DNA from: JBFELU01 sp041572755
GTDB lineage: Bacteria > Actinomycetota > Acidimicrobiia > Spongiisociales > UBA11373
Length of the DNA: 6,415 nucleotides
NCBI GenBank assembly: GCA_041572755.1
Contig: JBFFRY010000056.1
Span: 1-6,415 of the forward strand
Direction: 5' to 3'
Made by a program: the position numbers and the translations under genes. This document shows, piece by piece, positions 5,877 to 6,415 of the stretch (positions within the stretch are counted from its first letter, which is position 1; each line of letters opens with the position of its first letter). The notes under the pieces were generated by a model. That model was not told where the DNA came from and made no database searches. It worked only from the letters and a program-made list of their open reading frames with translations.

Positions 5877-6127
5877 GCCGGGGCTACGAGAACCCCCTCG
5901 GCCGCCAGACGCGATCCTGATCAACATCCATCTCGGGGCGTGCTCAGGAACCCACATCCCCGCCCTTCACCTGCACCCTGGGCGATCCACGGGCGCATGG
6001 GGCCAGTTGGTGGTCGGGTGGACAGCTCCTCGCGCACCCAGAGAGGAGGAAGCGCAACGGAACCCAACCTCATACCGTCTCCCAGCTATCAAACCGAGCT
6101 GCAGCGAGCCGGCCCCCGAACGCGCTG
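5877..6127. other. Gene-free stretch with no convincing coding or RNA gene
   Basis: Open frames here are short, mutually overlapping on both strands, and have no recognisable family or ribosome binding site. I searched for tRNA arms on both strands because of the tRNA-style terminator that follows, and found none. A weak pairing of CTCCTC with GAGGAG in the 6020-6055 area is the only other structure noticed. Confidence 0.5.
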
Positions 6128-6150
6128 AACGGCCCCCGTGGGGGCCGTTT
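6128..6150 (+). terminator. Strong intrinsic terminator hairpin
   Basis: AACGGCCCCC (6128-6137) and GGGGGCCGTT (6140-6149) are perfect 10-base arms separated by GT, so the real loop is about four bases (CGTG). A short T-run (GTTT) follows on the plus strand. The A/T ends of the stem make it usable in both directions. On the plus strand no gene ends just before it. On the minus strand it lies about 240 bases after the possible gene end at 6391. Confidence 0.75.
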
Positions 6151-6208
6151 CCGATCGAAGCGCAAACACATGCGGGCGTATTCGCACTTGACGGTAGCCA
6201 AAGGAAAC

Positions 6209-6222
6209 CCGCCGCTGGGCGG
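6209..6222 (-). terminator. Small hairpin followed by T-rich sequence on the minus strand
   Basis: CCGCC-GCTG-GGCGG is a perfect 5-base stem with a tetraloop. Reading the minus strand, the stem is followed by GTTTCCTTTGG, giving a modest intrinsic-terminator appearance for transcription coming from the right. The short stem means it may be chance. Confidence 0.3.
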
Positions 6223-6240
6223 ATCGTCTCCACACGATAG

Positions 6241-6276
6241 AGGGGCCTCCACACCGCGTTCGGTGGTCGGTCCCCT
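6241..6276. repeat. Nested inverted repeats (two stacked stems)
   Basis: An inner stem CACCG (6252-6256) / CGGTG (6261-6265) with a CGTT loop lies inside outer arms AGGGG (6241-6245) / CCCCT (6272-6276). Together they could fold as one interrupted hairpin. It is part of a run of hairpins from 6128 to 6376. Confidence 0.3.
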
Positions 6277-6341
6277 ACGTACTCCCATCGGCTGTTCGGC
6301 AAAGCTCTCGCTCGGTCGTGACATCTGGAGCTGCACCCAAC

Positions 6342-6376
6342 GCGCGGCGGGGAGACTCGCGGTGTCCCCGCCGCGC
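6342..6376. terminator. Long perfect GC-rich hairpin, probably the terminator of a gene entering from the right
   Basis: GCGCGGCGGGGA (6342-6353) and TCCCCGCCGCGC (6365-6376) are perfect 12-base arms with an 11-base loop, a very stable structure. It begins 14 bases beyond a possible minus-strand stop at 6391-6393, the usual place for a terminator. There is no U-tract after it (GTTGGGT on the minus strand), as with many terminators in high-GC actinobacteria. A protein-binding palindrome is the alternative. Confidence 0.6.
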
Positions 6377-6390
6377 AACAGTCTTGGCCT

Positions 6391-6415
6391 TCAGGAGACC
6401 GTCACCTCTTTGGAA
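6391..6415 (-). CDS. Possible 3' end of a minus-strand gene entering from the right edge
   Basis: On the minus strand one frame reads SKEVTVS followed by TGA, with the terminator-like hairpin 14 bases downstream. Only seven residues are visible, so no family can be named. Another minus-strand frame (beginning FQRGDGLLKAK) reads through the hairpin to a later stop. The hairpin position is the only reason I prefer this one. Confidence 0.3.

Noticed and set aside
6040..6127. Possible tRNA gene before the strong terminator
   Set aside because: The terminator is of a type often seen after tRNAs, but no T-loop consensus, CCA end or cloverleaf was found on either strand.
5967..6378. Overlapping minus-strand frames (112 and 102 codons) near the right end
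   Set aside because: They overlap each other, read through strong hairpins, lack ribosome binding sites and show no recognisable domain.

Overview
The window is GC-rich, high-GC actinobacterial chromosomal DNA. A secreted PGRP-type amidase with a threonine/proline linker built on TTTTTSP, the style of the cytoplasmic GH3 glucosidase, GTG start use and a TPR regulator tail all fit Actinomycetota. An Acidimicrobiia-like lineage (Ilumatobacter/Acidimicrobium relatives) is my best guess, but no rRNA or marker gene is present to prove it.

Layout, left to right: (1) the 3' end of a plus-strand gene, probably a TPR-bearing ATPase/cyclase-type regulator, cut by the left edge. (2) A convergent minus-strand GH3 exo-beta-glucosidase of the barley-ExoI/ExoP type. 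(3) A 143-base divergent intergenic region whose inverted repeats sit directly on both start sites. (4) A plus-strand secreted N-acetylmuramoyl-L-alanine amidase with signal peptide, accessory domain, PGRP catalytic domain, Ig-like spacer, Thr-rich linker and C-terminal IPT/TIG domain. (5) A gene-free 229 bases holding what looks like the decayed 3' end of a second copy of gene 1, followed by a terminator-like hairpin. (6) A minus-strand SnoaL-like (NTF2-fold) small protein. (7) A minus-strand ten-helix EamA/DMT-family permease upstream of it. (8) About 530 bases without a credible gene but rich in hairpins, including one strong intrinsic terminator and one long GC-rich hairpin just after what may be the end of a gene entering from the right edge.

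The genes do not form an obvious pathway. The glucosidase is probably cytoplasmic and acts on short glucosides. The amidase is exported and acts on peptidoglycan. The SnoaL-like protein and the permease lie in the same direction but 216 bases apart, so independent transcription is more likely than a tight operon. I see no CRISPR array, complete mobile element, tRNA or rRNA, and no convincing new multi-gene system. The observations most worth a second look are the in-frame 46-base duplicate of the left gene's 3' end, the inverted repeats on three translation or transcription start regions, and the hairpin cluster at the right end.
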